Part shown: piece by piece, positions 29,590-39,882 of the stretch
Position numbering within the stretch: the stretch's first letter is position 1
Layout of the letters: every line of letters begins with the position of its first letter
From: Veillonella dispar
GTDB lineage: Bacteria > Bacillota > Negativicutes > Veillonellales > Veillonellaceae
Reading direction: 5' to 3'
NCBI RefSeq assembly: GCF_900637515.1
Contig: NZ_LR134375.1
Coordinates: 641,952 to 705,951 of the forward strand
DNA: 64,000 bases
Notes under the pieces: generated by a model
The model's input: the letters and a program-made list of their open reading frames with translations, nothing else
Told to the model about the DNA's origin: nothing
Database searches by the model: none
Position numbers and translations under genes: made by a program

Positions 29590-30897
29590 ATGACATATCA
29601 AGAGGCCTTAGCCTATTTAGAACAGGCATCTTCATTCGGTATTAAGCCTGGCCTTGAACGAATAACAGCCCTTATGGAAGCCTTAGGGAATCCACAAGAG
29701 GACTATAAAATTGTTCATGTTACAGGGACGAATGGTAAGGGCTCGGTTACCTCATATATTTCCTACGCACTGTTTACAAGTGGATTACGGGTGGGGCGAT
29801 TTACATCGCCTCACCTTCAATCCTATACGGAGCGAATTCAAATCAATGATGGAAATATTACGGAGGAAGCCTTCGGTAATCTAATTAGCCGTGTAAAAGT
29901 GGCAGTTGATACTATCATTAGTAACGGCATAGAAGCGCCAACGCAATTTGAAATTTTGACGGCTGCAGCCTTTTTGTTTTTCAAAGATCAAGCTGTAGAC
30001 TATGCAGTGGTAGAAGTTGGCTTAGGTGGACTTCTAGATTCCACAAATATTGTGACTCCAAAAGTATCTGTTATTACAAATGTGACAATCGATCATCAAG
30101 CCTACTGTGGTGATACTGTTGAGGAAATTGCACGTCACAAGGCAGGGATTATTAAATCCAAAGTCCCTGTTGTAACAGCAGCACAGGATGCGCCTCTTCG
30201 TATTATTGAAGATGTGGCTAAAGAGAAGCATGCTAAAGTATATGCTTTCAATAAAGATTTTGGTATCGATAGCCGTAGTGCTGTAACAGGTGGTCAAATG
30301 ATTACTGTGAGTACTAATGATGCCGCTCCTGCGATGCTCTTTACGACAATGGCAGGTATTCATCAATCTGTAAACCTCGCATGTGCATTGATGGCTGTAC
30401 GTTTATTGATGAAAGAAGATAAGAGCATCAGTGAAGAAACGATGCGTGAAGGATTTGCCCGTACTACGTGGGCAGGGCGTTTTGAAGTTAAACGCGGCTT
30501 AGATCGCACCTTTATCTTTGACGGCGCGCATAATGCGGCTGGCGCAGAATCCTTCAGTATGACCTATGCTGAACTATTTAAGGACGCCCCAAAAACGATT
30601 GTGATGGCAATTCTTAAAGATAAAAATCAAGATGCTATTATTCGTGAAGTCGTTAAGGCAGGGGATACGGTACTTGTAGTACCTGCACCTACAGATAGAA
30701 CAGAAGTGCCAGAGGTTTTAGTTGAAAAAATACGTCACATTGTTCCAAAAGCTGTAGCTCAAACAGCTGATTCTGTTAAAGATGCATTGGCTTTAGCCTA
30801 TAAACATACAAAGAATGGTGATATTATCGCTGTTTGTGGTTCTTTATATATTTTAGGAGATGCTCGTCAGTGGTTTAACCATGAGATGAGTCACTAA
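29590..30897 (+). CDS. folC: folylpolyglutamate/dihydrofolate synthase
   Basis: A 435-residue Mur-ligase-family enzyme that adds glutamate to folates and may also make dihydrofolate. The ATP loop is VTGTNGKGSVTSY (about residues 45-57), and FDGAHNAAG is the C-terminal domain motif. valS-folC linkage is common in Firmicutes. AGGAGGT precedes the start. Confidence 0.96.
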   Translation: MTYQEALAYLEQASSFGIKPGLERITALMEALGNPQEDYKIVHVTGTNGKGSVTSYISYALFTSGLRVGRFTSPHLQSYTERIQINDGNITEEAFGNLISRVKVAVDTIISNGIEAPTQFEILTAAAFLFFKDQAVDYAVVEVGLGGLLDSTNIVTPKVSVITNVTIDHQAYCGDTVEEIARHKAGIIKSKVPVVTAAQDAPLRIIEDVAKEKHAKVYAFNKDFGIDSRSAVTGGQMITVSTNDAAPAMLFTTMAGIHQSVNLACALMAVRLLMKEDKSISEETMREGFARTTWAGRFEVKRGLDRTFIFDGAHNAAGAESFSMTYAELFKDAPKTIVMAILKDKNQDAIIREVVKAGDTVLVVPAPTDRTEVPEVLVEKIRHIVPKAVAQTADSVKDALALAYKHTKNGDIIAVCGSLYILGDARQWFNHEMSH

Positions 30898-30906
30898 GGT
30901 GAGCCT

Positions 30907-32145
30907 ATGGAACTCTCACTTATTCCTAATCAGAAGAGAATCACGTTCTATATTGAGCGTCTAATTTATGGTGTGGTGGTTGCTATGCCATTACAACCTA
31001 TGGTGGGGGATGTACTTCTATGGCTAGCGATAGGGCTTGCTTTATATGATTTGATATCTAGTAAATCACTAAGCTTACCAACGGGCTATTTATCGTGGTC
31101 CGTTATGATATTTGTAGTATGGACTGGCATATCTGCACTAGTATCAGAAAATTGGGATTGGTCAATTCAAAGTTGGTTTTATCAAATCGTAGCCAGCGGA
31201 GGAATGTATTATCTAGTTCGCACATACATTCAAACACCTAAACAGTGGAATTATTTTCTTCGTGCTCTATTAGGTACTGCTGTACTAGTGTGTATCATAG
31301 GAGCTTATCAATATGTATTTGTTCCTAATATTCATATAAAAGAGTGGGTAGATGCAGCACAGTTCCCAAAATTGATGCGACGTATGTCATCTACATTACA
31401 AAACCCTAATTTATTGGGCGCTTATCTATTGATGGTACTCAGCGTATGTATCAGCTATATTTTGGTATATATGAAAGAAAATCGTACCCGCGAAGTGGTT
31501 ACGATGCTCATTATAGGTATTATATTATTCTTAACAATGCTATTAACTTATTCTAGAGGCATTTGGATTAGCTTTGCGGCGATGATCCTCTACTGGGCTA
31601 TCTTTGTAGAGCGAAGATTATTCTTATCCCTATTAGTAGTGCCAATTATCTTGTACTTTTATGATGGTGAAATTGCCTCGAGACTATGGTCTATATTCCA
31701 AGGCCATGATACATCAGCTGATCTTCGATGGGCTTTGTGGGATAGTACCATGTATATCGTACGTGAAAATCCTATCTTTGGTATTGGGTGGAATACATTT
31801 TACTTAGTATATCCAGATTATAACTATTATATTCAAGGACCTCACGTCTTGATGTATCATGCTCATAATTTGTATCTCAATATATTAGCTGAAACAGGTA
31901 TCCCCGGATTGATATCATTCCTAGCAGTTATTATTGGTCATGTTATTACATCTATAAGACTTAAAGGGGATATATTCCGCCAAGCTGCACAAATTGGTGT
32001 AGGTGCGTTAGCTATAGGTGTTTTATTTAGTGGCTTATCCGATTTTGAGCTATATAGTCATCAAGTAACCATCGTATTTTGGCAATTGTTTGGCTGGGTA
32101 GGGGCTTTTGTAAAAGTTCAGTTATCTGCTGATAAATCTGCATAA
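30907..32145 (+). CDS. O-antigen ligase-family membrane protein
   Basis: A 412-residue polytopic protein with about 10-12 hydrophobic stretches and a large extracytoplasmic region near residues 275-330 (GIGWNTFYLVYPDY...HAHNLYLNILAETGIPGL), the Wzy_C signature of O-antigen ligases and polymerases. Veillonella has an outer membrane with LPS, so ligation of a glycan to lipid A-core is plausible. Other Wzy_C proteins are polymerases or protein glycosyltransferases, so the substrate is open. It begins 10 bases after folC and ends before a strong terminator. Confidence 0.85.
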   Translation: MELSLIPNQKRITFYIERLIYGVVVAMPLQPMVGDVLLWLAIGLALYDLISSKSLSLPTGYLSWSVMIFVVWTGISALVSENWDWSIQSWFYQIVASGGMYYLVRTYIQTPKQWNYFLRALLGTAVLVCIIGAYQYVFVPNIHIKEWVDAAQFPKLMRRMSSTLQNPNLLGAYLLMVLSVCISYILVYMKENRTREVVTMLIIGIILFLTMLLTYSRGIWISFAAMILYWAIFVERRLFLSLLVVPIILYFYDGEIASRLWSIFQGHDTSADLRWALWDSTMYIVRENPIFGIGWNTFYLVYPDYNYYIQGPHVLMYHAHNLYLNILAETGIPGLISFLAVIIGHVITSIRLKGDIFRQAAQIGVGALAIGVLFSGLSDFELYSHQVTIVFWQLFGWVGAFVKVQLSADKSA

Positions 32146-32246
32146 TTGTAATATCTTGTATAATTAGCATGTTTTATGGTAGATATATAATTTCATAATA
32201 TGGTATAATTAATACATACCTTGGGTAGGTACGTATTAAGTAGTAT

Positions 32247-32308
32247 AACCGGTTTTCTAATGTTAGACATAATTGAACATTATCGTTGGCATTTGAAAGC
32301 CGGTTTTT
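32247..32308 (+). terminator. long-stem terminator after the O-antigen ligase-type gene
   Basis: AACCGGTTTTCTAATG (32247-32262) pairs with the segment at 32290-32305 (CATTTGAAAGCCGGTT) with few mismatches, enclosing an AT-rich loop and followed by a T-run. Confidence 0.8.
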
Positions 32309-32564
32309 GTATATCATTGTATCTTTATAGGGAGGTGTATGGTCTAGTTCTTGTATATGAGATGTTGTTTTATATTGAAAAGGATCTATATATTGTATAG
32401 AGAGAGTTCGATTTAATTGAAAAACATCAATATATGCCGTATATCGATAATTCCTGTGAGTTATAACGATGTGAATAAAACTTATGTGGAAATGTGAAAA
32501 TCTATGCATTTTAATCATAATGCACCCATAAAGTGTGAAGAAAAATACATTTTAGTCATATAAG
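32309..32564. other. gap with no recognised gene
   Basis: About 250 bases between the terminator and the promoter at 32565. It is AT-rich. The reading frame open on the reverse strand across 32174-32518 is tyrosine, isoleucine and histidine-rich with no ribosome site and crosses the terminator, so I do not call it. Confidence 0.5.
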
Positions 32565-32593
32565 TTGACAATACATTGGATGTGGACTACGAT
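32565..32593 (+). promoter_or_regulatory. promoter for the succinate-to-propionate genes
   Basis: A perfect TTGACA (32565-32570), a 17-bp spacer and TACGAT (32588-32593). It lies about 70 bases before the CoA-transferase gene. Confidence 0.7.
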
Positions 32594-32664
32594 GAAGTCG
32601 GTTTAAGGAACGACCAAGAGATCAAACTGTCGTTTATACAATGTTACTCTTAAAGGAGATGGTA

Positions 32665-34170
32665 ATGGTGATAGACATCAAAGACCGCGTTAAATGTGCG
32701 GCCCTCCAAGGTAAAATTGTCACTGCTTATGATGCAGCTCTTTTGATTAACCCTAACGATAAAGTTGGTATTTCCGGCTTTACTCCATCTGGTTATGCAA
32801 AAGCAGTGCCATTGGCATTGGCAGAAAGAATGGAAAAAGAACCATTCAAAATTGATTTGTGGACAGGTGCTTCCGTAGGTGATGAAGCTGATGGCGCGTT
32901 AACTCGTGCTAACGGTATCAATCGTCGTTTCCCATATCAAACAAATGGGGATACACGTAAAGCCTTAAATAGCGGTGCTGTTAAATACATCGATATGCAT
33001 TTAAGCACAATGGCACAAAATGTTCGCTATGGTTTCTTTGGCGATTTAGACGTAGCTATCGTAGAAGTTTGTCAAATCAACGAAGATGGCTCTTTAGTAC
33101 CTACAACATCTGTTGGTAACTCTCCAACATTTGTTAGTCAAGCTAAAAAGGTTATCGTAGAAGTAAACGTATCCCAACCACTTTCCTTGGTAGGTATGCA
33201 TGATATCTATGAACCACTCGATCCACCACATCGTAAACCAATTCCATTGGAAACACCTGGTGATCGTATTGGTACTGAAGCAATTCCTTGTGACCCAAGT
33301 AAAATTGTTGCAGTAGTACCTTGTGATGTTCCTGATACAACAAGACCTTTGGCACCTATCGATGATGATGCAAAAGCAATGAGTCAACACCTTATCAAAT
33401 TCTTCGAACAAGAAATTGCAGAAGGTCGTTTGCCTAAGAACTTGCTTCCATTACAATCTGGTGTAGGTTCCGTAGCAAATGCGGTAATCAGTGGTCTTGC
33501 TAAAGGCCCATTCACAGATTTGTCCATCTATACAGAAGTAATCCAAGATGGTATGTTCGACTTGATCGATGCTGGTAAAGTAACTGTATGTTCCGGTACT
33601 GCATTAAGTCCTTCTCCAGATGGGTTGAAACGTTTCTATGCGAATATTGATGAATATCGTAAAAAAATCATTCTTCGTCCGCAAGAAATTTCCAACAACC
33701 CTGGTATTGCTCGCCGTATTGGTGTCATTGCCATGAATACCGCTATCGAATTTGATATTTTTGGCAATGTAAACTCTACTCATATTATGGGTAGCAAAAT
33801 GATGAATGGTGTTGGTGGTTCTGGTGACTTTGCACGTAGTGCATATCTCACTATTTTCTGCACTAACTCCGTTGCTAAAAATGGCGACATCAGTTCTATC
33901 GTTCCATATGTATCTCATGTGGATCATCCAGAACATGACACTATGATTTTCTGTACAGAACAAGGTGTTGCTGACTGCCGTGGTTTGAGCCCAGTGGAAA
34001 GAGCTCGTTTAATCATTGAAAAATGTGCTCACCCAGACTACAAACCTATGTTAACTGAATACCTAGAAAAAGCATTAGCTGCAACAAAGAATGCCCATAC
34101 ACCTATGTTGCTTGATGAAGCTCTTTCTTGGCATAAACGCTTCACAGAAACTGGAAGCATGAAAAAATAA
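32665..34170 (+). CDS. scpC: succinate CoA-transferase (acetyl-CoA hydrolase/transferase family)
   Basis: A 501-residue family I-type CoA transferase. It should move CoA from propionyl-CoA (or acetyl-CoA) to succinate, releasing propionate and feeding the mutase encoded next. GVGSVANAV near residue 275 and the later GVGGSGDFARSA are typical of the acetyl-CoA hydrolase/transferase family. The start at 32665 is favoured by AAAGGAG at 32652-32658; an in-frame ATG at 32641 lies before that site. Acetyl-CoA:succinate transfer is an alternative specificity. Confidence 0.92.
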   Translation: MVIDIKDRVKCAALQGKIVTAYDAALLINPNDKVGISGFTPSGYAKAVPLALAERMEKEPFKIDLWTGASVGDEADGALTRANGINRRFPYQTNGDTRKALNSGAVKYIDMHLSTMAQNVRYGFFGDLDVAIVEVCQINEDGSLVPTTSVGNSPTFVSQAKKVIVEVNVSQPLSLVGMHDIYEPLDPPHRKPIPLETPGDRIGTEAIPCDPSKIVAVVPCDVPDTTRPLAPIDDDAKAMSQHLIKFFEQEIAEGRLPKNLLPLQSGVGSVANAVISGLAKGPFTDLSIYTEVIQDGMFDLIDAGKVTVCSGTALSPSPDGLKRFYANIDEYRKKIILRPQEISNNPGIARRIGVIAMNTAIEFDIFGNVNSTHIMGSKMMNGVGGSGDFARSAYLTIFCTNSVAKNGDISSIVPYVSHVDHPEHDTMIFCTEQGVADCRGLSPVERARLIIEKCAHPDYKPMLTEYLEKALAATKNAHTPMLLDEALSWHKRFTETGSMKK

Positions 34171-34198
34171 CCTGTTTTTTTAGGAGGATGATGAAAAC

Positions 34199-35845
34199 AT
34201 GGCTTACGAAAACTTAAAAGCCCAAATTGCTGAGTACAACAAACTTTGTGACGAAAAAAGTGCAAAAACTCCAGAACGTCAAAATTTAAAATACAACCGT
34301 GTATACACACCAGTTGATATCGAAGGTTTTGACTATGAACGTGATTTGGGTATGCCTGGCGAATTCCCTTACACTCGTGGCGTACAACCTACTATGTACC
34401 GTGGTCGTTTCTGGACAATGCGTATGTATGCAGGCTTCGCTACAGCAGAAGAATCTAACAAACGTTACCGCTACTTAATCGAGTCTGGTGCAACTGGTCT
34501 TTCCTGCGCATTCGACTTACCTACACAAATCGGTTACGACTCCGACGATGCAGTTGCAGAAGGCGAAGTTGGTAAAGTAGGTGTAGCGATTGACTCCTTG
34601 GCAGATATGGAAATCTTGTTCGACGGCATCGATCTTGGTAAAGTATCCACATCCATGACAATCAACGCTCCAGCATCCGTTTTGTTGGCAATGTACATCG
34701 CAGTAGCTGAAAAACAAGGCGTACCTTCCACAGAATTGAAAGGTACAATTCAAAATGATATTTTGAAAGAATACGCAGCTCGTGGTACTTACATTTTCCC
34801 ACCAAAACCATCCATGCGTTTGATCACTAATATCTTCGAATATTGTTCTCAAAACGTTCCAAAATGGAACACAATTTCCATCTCCGGTTACCACATCCGT
34901 GAAGCAGGTTCCACAGCAGCTCAAGAAATCGCATTCACAATTGCTGATGGTATCGCATACGTAGAAGCAGCTTTGAAAGCTGGTCTTGATGTTGATACAT
35001 TCGCTGGTCGTCTTTCCTTCTTCTGGAATGCTCATAACAACGTACTTGAAGAAGTTGCTAAATTCCGTGCATCCCGCCGTTTATGGGCAACAATCATGAA
35101 AGAACGTTTTGGTGCTAAAAAACCAAAATCCATGATGCTTCGTGTACATACTCAAACAGCTGGTTCCATGTTGACTGCACAACAAGTTGATAACAACATC
35201 GTTCGTGTTGCTCTTCAAACTGCAGCTGCTGTAATGGGCGGTACTCAATCCTTACATACAAACTCCCGTGACGAAGCTTTGGCTCTTCCTACAGAAGCAT
35301 CTGTACAAGTAGCTCTTCGTACACAACAAATCGTGGCTTACGAATCTGGTTTGGCTGACGTAGTTGACCCATTGGGTGGTTCCTACTATGTAGAAGCTAT
35401 GACTAACGCTATCTATGACGAAGCTATGGCATACATCAAGAAAATTGATGAAATGGGCGGCGCTGTAGTAGCAATCGAAAAAGGCTACATCCAAAAAGAA
35501 ATTCAAGAATCTGCTTACAAATGGCAAATGGAAGTTGAATCTGGCTTGCGCACAATCGTTGGCGTAAACAAATTCCAAGTTGAAGAAGAAGCTCCAAAAG
35601 ACTTACTTCGCGTAGACGCTTCCGTTGGTGTTAACCAATCCAAGAAAACTCAAGCAGTTCGCGCTAACCGCGATCAAGCAGCAGTTGATAAAGCATTAGC
35701 AGCTCTTAAAGCTGGTGCAGCTGATGAAAACGTTAACTTGATGCCATTAATTCTTGATGCAGTTAAAACATATGCTACTTTGGGTGAAATTTGTAATGTA
35801 TTGCGCGAAGTATTCGGTGAATACGAAGCTCATTCCACATTATAA
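34199..35845 (+). CDS. mcmA1: methylmalonyl-CoA mutase, catalytic (large) chain
   Basis: A 548-residue TIM-barrel subunit without its own B12 domain. Substrate-binding signatures include [12 protein letters not shown] (active-site tyrosine), [16 protein letters not shown] and the histidine in [12 protein letters not shown]. Together with the small chain encoded 28 bases downstream it isomerises succinyl-CoA and (R)-methylmalonyl-CoA using adenosylcobalamin. Split mutases of this size occur in archaea and several Negativicutes. The start is ATG 34199, with AGGAGG 11 bases upstream. Confidence 0.96.
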   Translation: MAYENLKAQIAEYNKLCDEKSAKTPERQNLKYNRVYTPVDIEGFDYERDLGMPGEFPYTRGVQPTMYRGRFWTMRMYAGFATAEESNKRYRYLIESGATGLSCAFDLPTQIGYDSDDAVAEGEVGKVGVAIDSLADMEILFDGIDLGKVSTSMTINAPASVLLAMYIAVAEKQGVPSTELKGTIQNDILKEYAARGTYIFPPKPSMRLITNIFEYCSQNVPKWNTISISGYHIREAGSTAAQEIAFTIADGIAYVEAALKAGLDVDTFAGRLSFFWNAHNNVLEEVAKFRASRRLWATIMKERFGAKKPKSMMLRVHTQTAGSMLTAQQVDNNIVRVALQTAAAVMGGTQSLHTNSRDEALALPTEASVQVALRTQQIVAYESGLADVVDPLGGSYYVEAMTNAIYDEAMAYIKKIDEMGGAVVAIEKGYIQKEIQESAYKWQMEVESGLRTIVGVNKFQVEEEAPKDLLRVDASVGVNQSKKTQAVRANRDQAAVDKALAALKAGAADENVNLMPLILDAVKTYATLGEICNVLREVFGEYEAHSTL

Positions 35846-35873
35846 TATCGGCTAATTTCGGAGGTAATTAATC

Positions 35874-36269
35874 ATGGCAGAAAAACGTATTAGAGTAATC
35901 GTAGCAAAACCAGGTCTTGATGGTCATGACCGTGGTGCAAAAGTAGTAGCACGCGCACTTCGCGATGCTGGTTTCGAAGTAATCTACACAGGTCTTCGTC
36001 AAACTCCAGAACAAATCGTTGAAGCAGCTCTTTCTGAAGACGTTAATGTAGTTGCATTATCCCTTCTATCTGGTGCTCATAACACATTGTTCCCTAAAAT
36101 TGTTGAACTTTTGAAAGAAAAAGGCATGGGCGATGTACTTGTAATCGGTGGTGGCGTTATTCCTGACGCTGATATCCCTGGCTTGAAAAAAGCTGGCGTA
36201 GCAGAAGTATTCACACCTGGTACACCAACTGGCGATATCGTTAAATTCATCAACGAAAACGTTAAATAA
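35874..36269 (+). CDS. mcmA2: methylmalonyl-CoA mutase, cobalamin-binding (small) chain
   Basis: A 131-residue stand-alone B12-binding domain. The base-off motif DxHxxG is D16-G-H18-D-R-G21, followed by LSLLSGAH and a glycine-rich GGGVIPD loop. It supplies the lower-ligand histidine for the cobalt and completes the mutase with the large chain upstream. GGAGG precedes the start. Confidence 0.97.
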   Translation: MAEKRIRVIVAKPGLDGHDRGAKVVARALRDAGFEVIYTGLRQTPEQIVEAALSEDVNVVALSLLSGAHNTLFPKIVELLKEKGMGDVLVIGGGVIPDADIPGLKKAGVAEVFTPGTPTGDIVKFINENVK

Positions 36270-36280
36270 TTAATTGGGCA

Positions 36281-36315
36281 AGAGAGGAGCACAACTGCAT
36301 AGTTGGCTCCCCTCT
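36281..36315 (+). other. hairpin between mutase small chain and meaB
   Basis: AGAGAGGAGC (36281-36290) pairs with GCTCCCCTCT (36306-36315), and CAACT pairs with AGTTG inside. No T-run follows directly. It may reduce or process the transcript before meaB. Confidence 0.6.
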
Positions 36316-36347
36316 ATTCCCATATTTTAAGATAGGTGGTGAGGCGA

Positions 36348-37286
36348 GTGGATTTAGTTAAAGAACTTTTCGAAGGTTCTCGACTAGCCTTAGCACGGTC
36401 CATAACAGCTGTAGAAAACGAGTATGATAATGCCATTGATATTATGAAGGCTATTTACCCTAAAACAGGGAATGCACGTATTCTCGGTATTACAGGGGCC
36501 CCTGGTGCTGGTAAAAGTACATTGACAGATAAAGTTGTTAAACATTATCTAGATCAAGGTAAGAAAATCGGCATCGTTGCCATCGACCCAACTAGCCCAT
36601 TCTCTGGTGGTGCTATCTTGGGGGACCGTATTCGAATGAATGATTTGACATTAAATGAAAATGTATTTATTCGAAGCATGGGCACGCGTGGTAGTCTTGG
36701 TGGTTTGTCCAAAAAGACTGCAGACGTTGTAAAACTCATGGATGCCTTTGGCATGGATTTAGTAATCATTGAAACAGTAGGTGTAGGTCAATCTGAAGTA
36801 GATATCGTAAAAAATGCAGATACTACATTGGTTGTACTTGTTCCTGGTCTCGGTGATGATATCCAAGCTATCAAGGCAGGTATTCTTGAAATTGGCGATG
36901 TATTTGCTATCAATAAAGCTGACCGAGATGGTTGTGATCGTTTGAATGTAGAAATTGAAATGATGCTTGACCTAGACTCTCGTGAAGTAAAATGGCGCCC
37001 ACCGATTAAGCGCACAATTGCTAGTAAAGACCAAGGCGTAGATGAACTCATCGACGCTTTAGATGAACATTTTGAGTATCTTGAAGATTCTGGTGAATTG
37101 GAATCTCGTCGGGCAGAACGTACTCGTGATGAAATCATCGCAATGATTAATGAACAAATTGGTCGTTATGTAGCTGACAAAATCGTTACAAGCGACGAAT
37201 TTAATAGCCAAGTGGCAGCTGTTAATGAACGCGAAAGCGATCCATACACAGTTGTTAACGGCGTAATGACAAGCGTGCTAAAGTAG
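36348..37286 (+). CDS. meaB: methylmalonyl-CoA mutase-associated GTPase MeaB
   Basis: A 312-residue G3E P-loop GTPase that loads and protects cobalamin in the mutase. Walker A is GITGAPGAGKST (47-58), the base motif is NKADRDG, and a C-terminal dimerisation helix is present. The GTG at 36348 is preferred because AGGTGGTGAGG lies just before it; GTGs at 36336 and 36339 overlap that site. Position directly behind the mutase genes supports the role. Older names are ArgK or YgfD. Confidence 0.94.
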   Translation: MDLVKELFEGSRLALARSITAVENEYDNAIDIMKAIYPKTGNARILGITGAPGAGKSTLTDKVVKHYLDQGKKIGIVAIDPTSPFSGGAILGDRIRMNDLTLNENVFIRSMGTRGSLGGLSKKTADVVKLMDAFGMDLVIIETVGVGQSEVDIVKNADTTLVVLVPGLGDDIQAIKAGILEIGDVFAINKADRDGCDRLNVEIEMMLDLDSREVKWRPPIKRTIASKDQGVDELIDALDEHFEYLEDSGELESRRAERTRDEIIAMINEQIGRYVADKIVTSDEFNSQVAAVNERESDPYTVVNGVMTSVLK

Positions 37287-37337
37287 ACGGCGACTACATA
37301 GCATTAGAGATTTAGCCTTATAAAGGAGATAATCGAA

Positions 37338-37760
37338 ATGGCTTTTAAAGTATTACAAGTGGATCACATCGGTATTGGTGTTAATGATTTAGCAGCAACT
37401 AAAGAATTCTATAAAAATGCATTGGGGATTGAACATCTTCCTGAAGATGAAGTGGTTGAAGAACAAAAAGTAAAAGTATCCTTCTTCCCATGTGGCGATG
37501 CTGAACTTGAATTCTTAGAAACTACAACTCCAGATGGCCCTATTGGTAAATTCATCGAAAAAAATGGCGGTCGTGATGGTATCCAACACGTTGCATTGCG
37601 CGTTGATAATATTGAAAATGCTATTGCTGATTTGATGGCTAAAGGCGTTCGTATGATTGACGAAAAACCTCGTTACGGTGCAGGCGGTTCCTCCATTGCT
37701 TTCTTACATCCAAAAGCAACAGGCGGCGTATTGCTTGAATTATGTCAACGTATGAAATAA
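37338..37760 (+). CDS. mce: methylmalonyl-CoA epimerase
   Basis: A 140-residue vicinal-oxygen-chelate protein of standard length. Metal ligands fit H in VDHIGIGV, H in GIQHVALRV and E in GVLLELCQ. It interconverts (R)- and (S)-methylmalonyl-CoA, linking the mutase product to the (S)-specific decarboxylase encoded downstream. AAAGGAG precedes the ATG. Confidence 0.96.
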   Translation: MAFKVLQVDHIGIGVNDLAATKEFYKNALGIEHLPEDEVVEEQKVKVSFFPCGDAELEFLETTTPDGPIGKFIEKNGGRDGIQHVALRVDNIENAIADLMAKGVRMIDEKPRYGAGGSSIAFLHPKATGGVLLELCQRMK

Positions 37761-37848
37761 TACAGTATCCAATTCACATCATTATGTATGAGTAATAGAT
37801 ATACATATTCATATAATCATGAGTTATATATTAAATATGTATGCATGC

Positions 37849-37877
37849 TTGAACTTTAATTATTAATGAAATAAAAT
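37849..37877 (+). promoter_or_regulatory. promoter for the mmd operon
   Basis: TTGAAC (37849-37854), a 17-bp spacer and TAAAAT (37872-37877), 35 bases before mmdA. The decarboxylase subunits can therefore be made independently of the mutase genes. Confidence 0.65.
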
Positions 37878-37911
37878 GATACTGTAACAAGTTTTATTTG
37901 GAGGTGCTATA

Positions 37912-39441
37912 ATGGCAACAGTGCAAGAAAAAATCGAGTTATTGCACGAAAAACTAGCTAAAGTTAAAGCTGGTGGCGGTGAAAAACGCGTTGAGAAACA
38001 ACATGCTCAAGGCAAAATGACTGCTCGTGAACGTTTGGCTAAATTGTTCGATGATAACTCTTTCGTTGAACTTGATCAATTTGTTAAACATCGTTGTGTT
38101 AACTTCGGTCAAGACAAGAAAGAATTACCAGGCGAAGGTGTAGTAACTGGTTATGGTACTATTGACGGTCGTTTAGTATATGCATTCGCACAAGATTTCA
38201 CTGTAGAAGGTGGTTCCCTTGGTGAAATGCATGCTGCTAAAATCGTTAAAGTACAACGTTTAGCAATGAAAATGGGTGCTCCTATCATTGGTATCAATGA
38301 TTCCGGCGGTGCTCGTATTCAAGAAGCTGTAGATGCTCTTGCTGGTTACGGTAAAATTTTCTTTGAAAATACAAATGCATCTGGCGTTATTCCACAAATT
38401 TCCGTAATCATGGGCCCATGCGCAGGCGGTGCTGTATATTCTCCAGCATTAACTGACTTCATCTACATGGTTAAACACACATCTCAAATGTTCATCACTG
38501 GTCCTGCAGTTATCAAATCTGTAACTGGTGAAGAAGTAACAGCTGAAGACCTTGGTGGTGCAATGGCTCACAACTCCGTATCTGGTGTTGCTCACTTTGC
38601 AGCTGAAGACGAAGATGATTGCATCGCTCAAATTCGCTACTTATTAGGCTTCTTGCCATCCAATAACATGGAAGATGCTCCATTAGTAGACACTGGCGAT
38701 GATCCAACTCGCGAAGACGAAGGCTTGAACAGCTTGTTGCCTGATAACAGTAACATGCCATACGACATGAAAGATGTTATCGCAGCTACTGTAGATAATG
38801 GCGAATACTATGAAGTACAACCATTCTATGCTACAAACATTATCACTTGTTTCGCACGTTTTGACGGTCAATCCGTTGGTATCATTGCTAACCAACCAAA
38901 AGTAATGGCTGGTTGCTTGGACATCAATGCATCCGACAAATCTTCCCGTTTCATCCGTTTCTGTGATGCTTTCAATATTCCAATCGTTAACTTCGTTGAC
39001 GTTCCTGGTTTCTTGCCTGGCACAAATCAAGAATGGGGCGGTATCATTCGTCATGGTGCTAAAATGTTGTATGCTTACTCTGAAGCTACAGTACCAAAAA
39101 TTACTGTTATCACTCGTAAAGCATACGGCGGTTCTTACCTCGCTATGTGTTCCCAAGATTTGGGCGCTGACCAAGTATACGCTTGGCCTACATCCGAAAT
39201 CGCTGTAATGGGTCCTGCTGGTGCAGCTAACATTATCTTCAAGAAAGATGAAGACAAAGACGCTAAAACAGCTAAATACGTAGAAGAGTTCGCAACTCCA
39301 TACAAAGCTGCAGAACGTGGCTTCGTAGATGTTGTAATCGAACCAAAACAAACTCGTCCAGCAGTTATCAACGCTTTGGCTATGCTTGCAAGCAAACGCG
39401 AAAACCGTGCTCCAAAGAAACATGGTAATATTCCATTATAA
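37912..39441 (+). CDS. mmdA: methylmalonyl-CoA decarboxylase alpha subunit (carboxyltransferase)
   Basis: A 509-residue carboxyltransferase of the acetyl/propionyl-CoA carboxylase beta-chain family. It moves the carboxyl group from (S)-methylmalonyl-CoA to biotin on MmdC. Two crotonase-like halves are visible, with acyl-CoA oxyanion features [12 protein letters not shown] and [12 protein letters not shown] in the first and VPGFLPG and [10 protein letters not shown] in the second. Size and gene order match the described V. parvula enzyme. TTGGAGGTG precedes the ATG. Confidence 0.98.
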   Translation: MATVQEKIELLHEKLAKVKAGGGEKRVEKQHAQGKMTARERLAKLFDDNSFVELDQFVKHRCVNFGQDKKELPGEGVVTGYGTIDGRLVYAFAQDFTVEGGSLGEMHAAKIVKVQRLAMKMGAPIIGINDSGGARIQEAVDALAGYGKIFFENTNASGVIPQISVIMGPCAGGAVYSPALTDFIYMVKHTSQMFITGPAVIKSVTGEEVTAEDLGGAMAHNSVSGVAHFAAEDEDDCIAQIRYLLGFLPSNNMEDAPLVDTGDDPTREDEGLNSLLPDNSNMPYDMKDVIAATVDNGEYYEVQPFYATNIITCFARFDGQSVGIIANQPKVMAGCLDINASDKSSRFIRFCDAFNIPIVNFVDVPGFLPGTNQEWGGIIRHGAKMLYAYSEATVPKITVITRKAYGGSYLAMCSQDLGADQVYAWPTSEIAVMGPAGAANIIFKKDEDKDAKTAKYVEEFATPYKAAERGFVDVVIEPKQTRPAVINALAMLASKRENRAPKKHGNIPL

Positions 39442-39469
39442 TTCGATTCGATAACAAGATCATCGAATT
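39440..39469 (+). other. intercistronic hairpin between mmdA and mmdD
   Basis: AATTCGAT (39440-39447) and ATCGAATT (39462-39469) are exact inverted 8-mers just at the mmdA stop. No T-run follows. Confidence 0.55.
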
Positions 39470-39514
39470 TGGGAGATACCTTTCTTTACTACTTTTTTAG
39501 AAAGGGGAATGATT

Positions 39515-39859
39515 ATGGAAGGACAAGCAGTTACTACCAATCCTTGGTTAATCATGGCCATTAATATGACAGTTGTATTCGTTGTGTTGATTCTTTTAGG
39601 TATTTTGATGTCAATCGTTCATTTGATTGACCCTACTAAGAAGAAAAAAGACGTACCACCAAGTGCACCTGTTGCGGCTCCCGCAGCTACACCGGTGGCT
39701 GCACCAAATGCATCTGCTCAAAATGAAGGTGAAGTAGTAGCAGCTATCGTAGGTGCCATTGTGGCGATGGGGTATTCATCTGAACAAATTGCATCTATTC
39801 GACCTACAGCAACCAGTGCTAAATGGCGCTTGGAAGGTCGTTTAAGCGGTAGAGGTTAA
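39515..39859 (+). CDS. mmdD: methylmalonyl-CoA decarboxylase delta subunit
   Basis: A 114-residue subunit with one N-terminal membrane helix (about residues 10-32), an alanine/proline-rich linker, and a C-terminal segment (GEVVAAIVGAIVAMGY...RPTATSAKWRLEGRL). It anchors and assembles the complex, like OadG/gamma-type chains. ATG 39515 is preferred over 39509 because AAAGGGG lies 7 bases before it. The C-terminal segment is closely similar to the whole of MmdE. Confidence 0.93.
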   Translation: MEGQAVTTNPWLIMAINMTVVFVVLILLGILMSIVHLIDPTKKKKDVPPSAPVAAPAATPVAAPNASAQNEGEVVAAIVGAIVAMGYSSEQIASIRPTATSAKWRLEGRLSGRG

Positions 39860-39882
39860 TAATATTTTAGGAGGCATTTGTA

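Noticed and set aside
32174-32518. Reverse-strand reading frame of 114 codons in the gap before the CoA transferase
   Set aside because: It crosses the terminator stem, has no ribosome site, and its composition (Y, I, H-rich) is typical of translated AT-rich noncoding DNA.
32309-32664. Cobalamin riboswitch before the mutase genes
   Set aside because: I searched for the B12-box-like GCCACTG core and supporting helices and did not see them.
32641-34170. Earlier start for the CoA transferase at 32641
   Set aside because: The AAAGGAG ribosome site lies inside that extension and points to 32665.
38683-39423. Long reverse-strand open frame (246 codons) inside mmdA
   Set aside because: It is antisense to a strongly conserved gene, cysteine and phenylalanine-rich, with no ribosome site; a shadow of codon bias.
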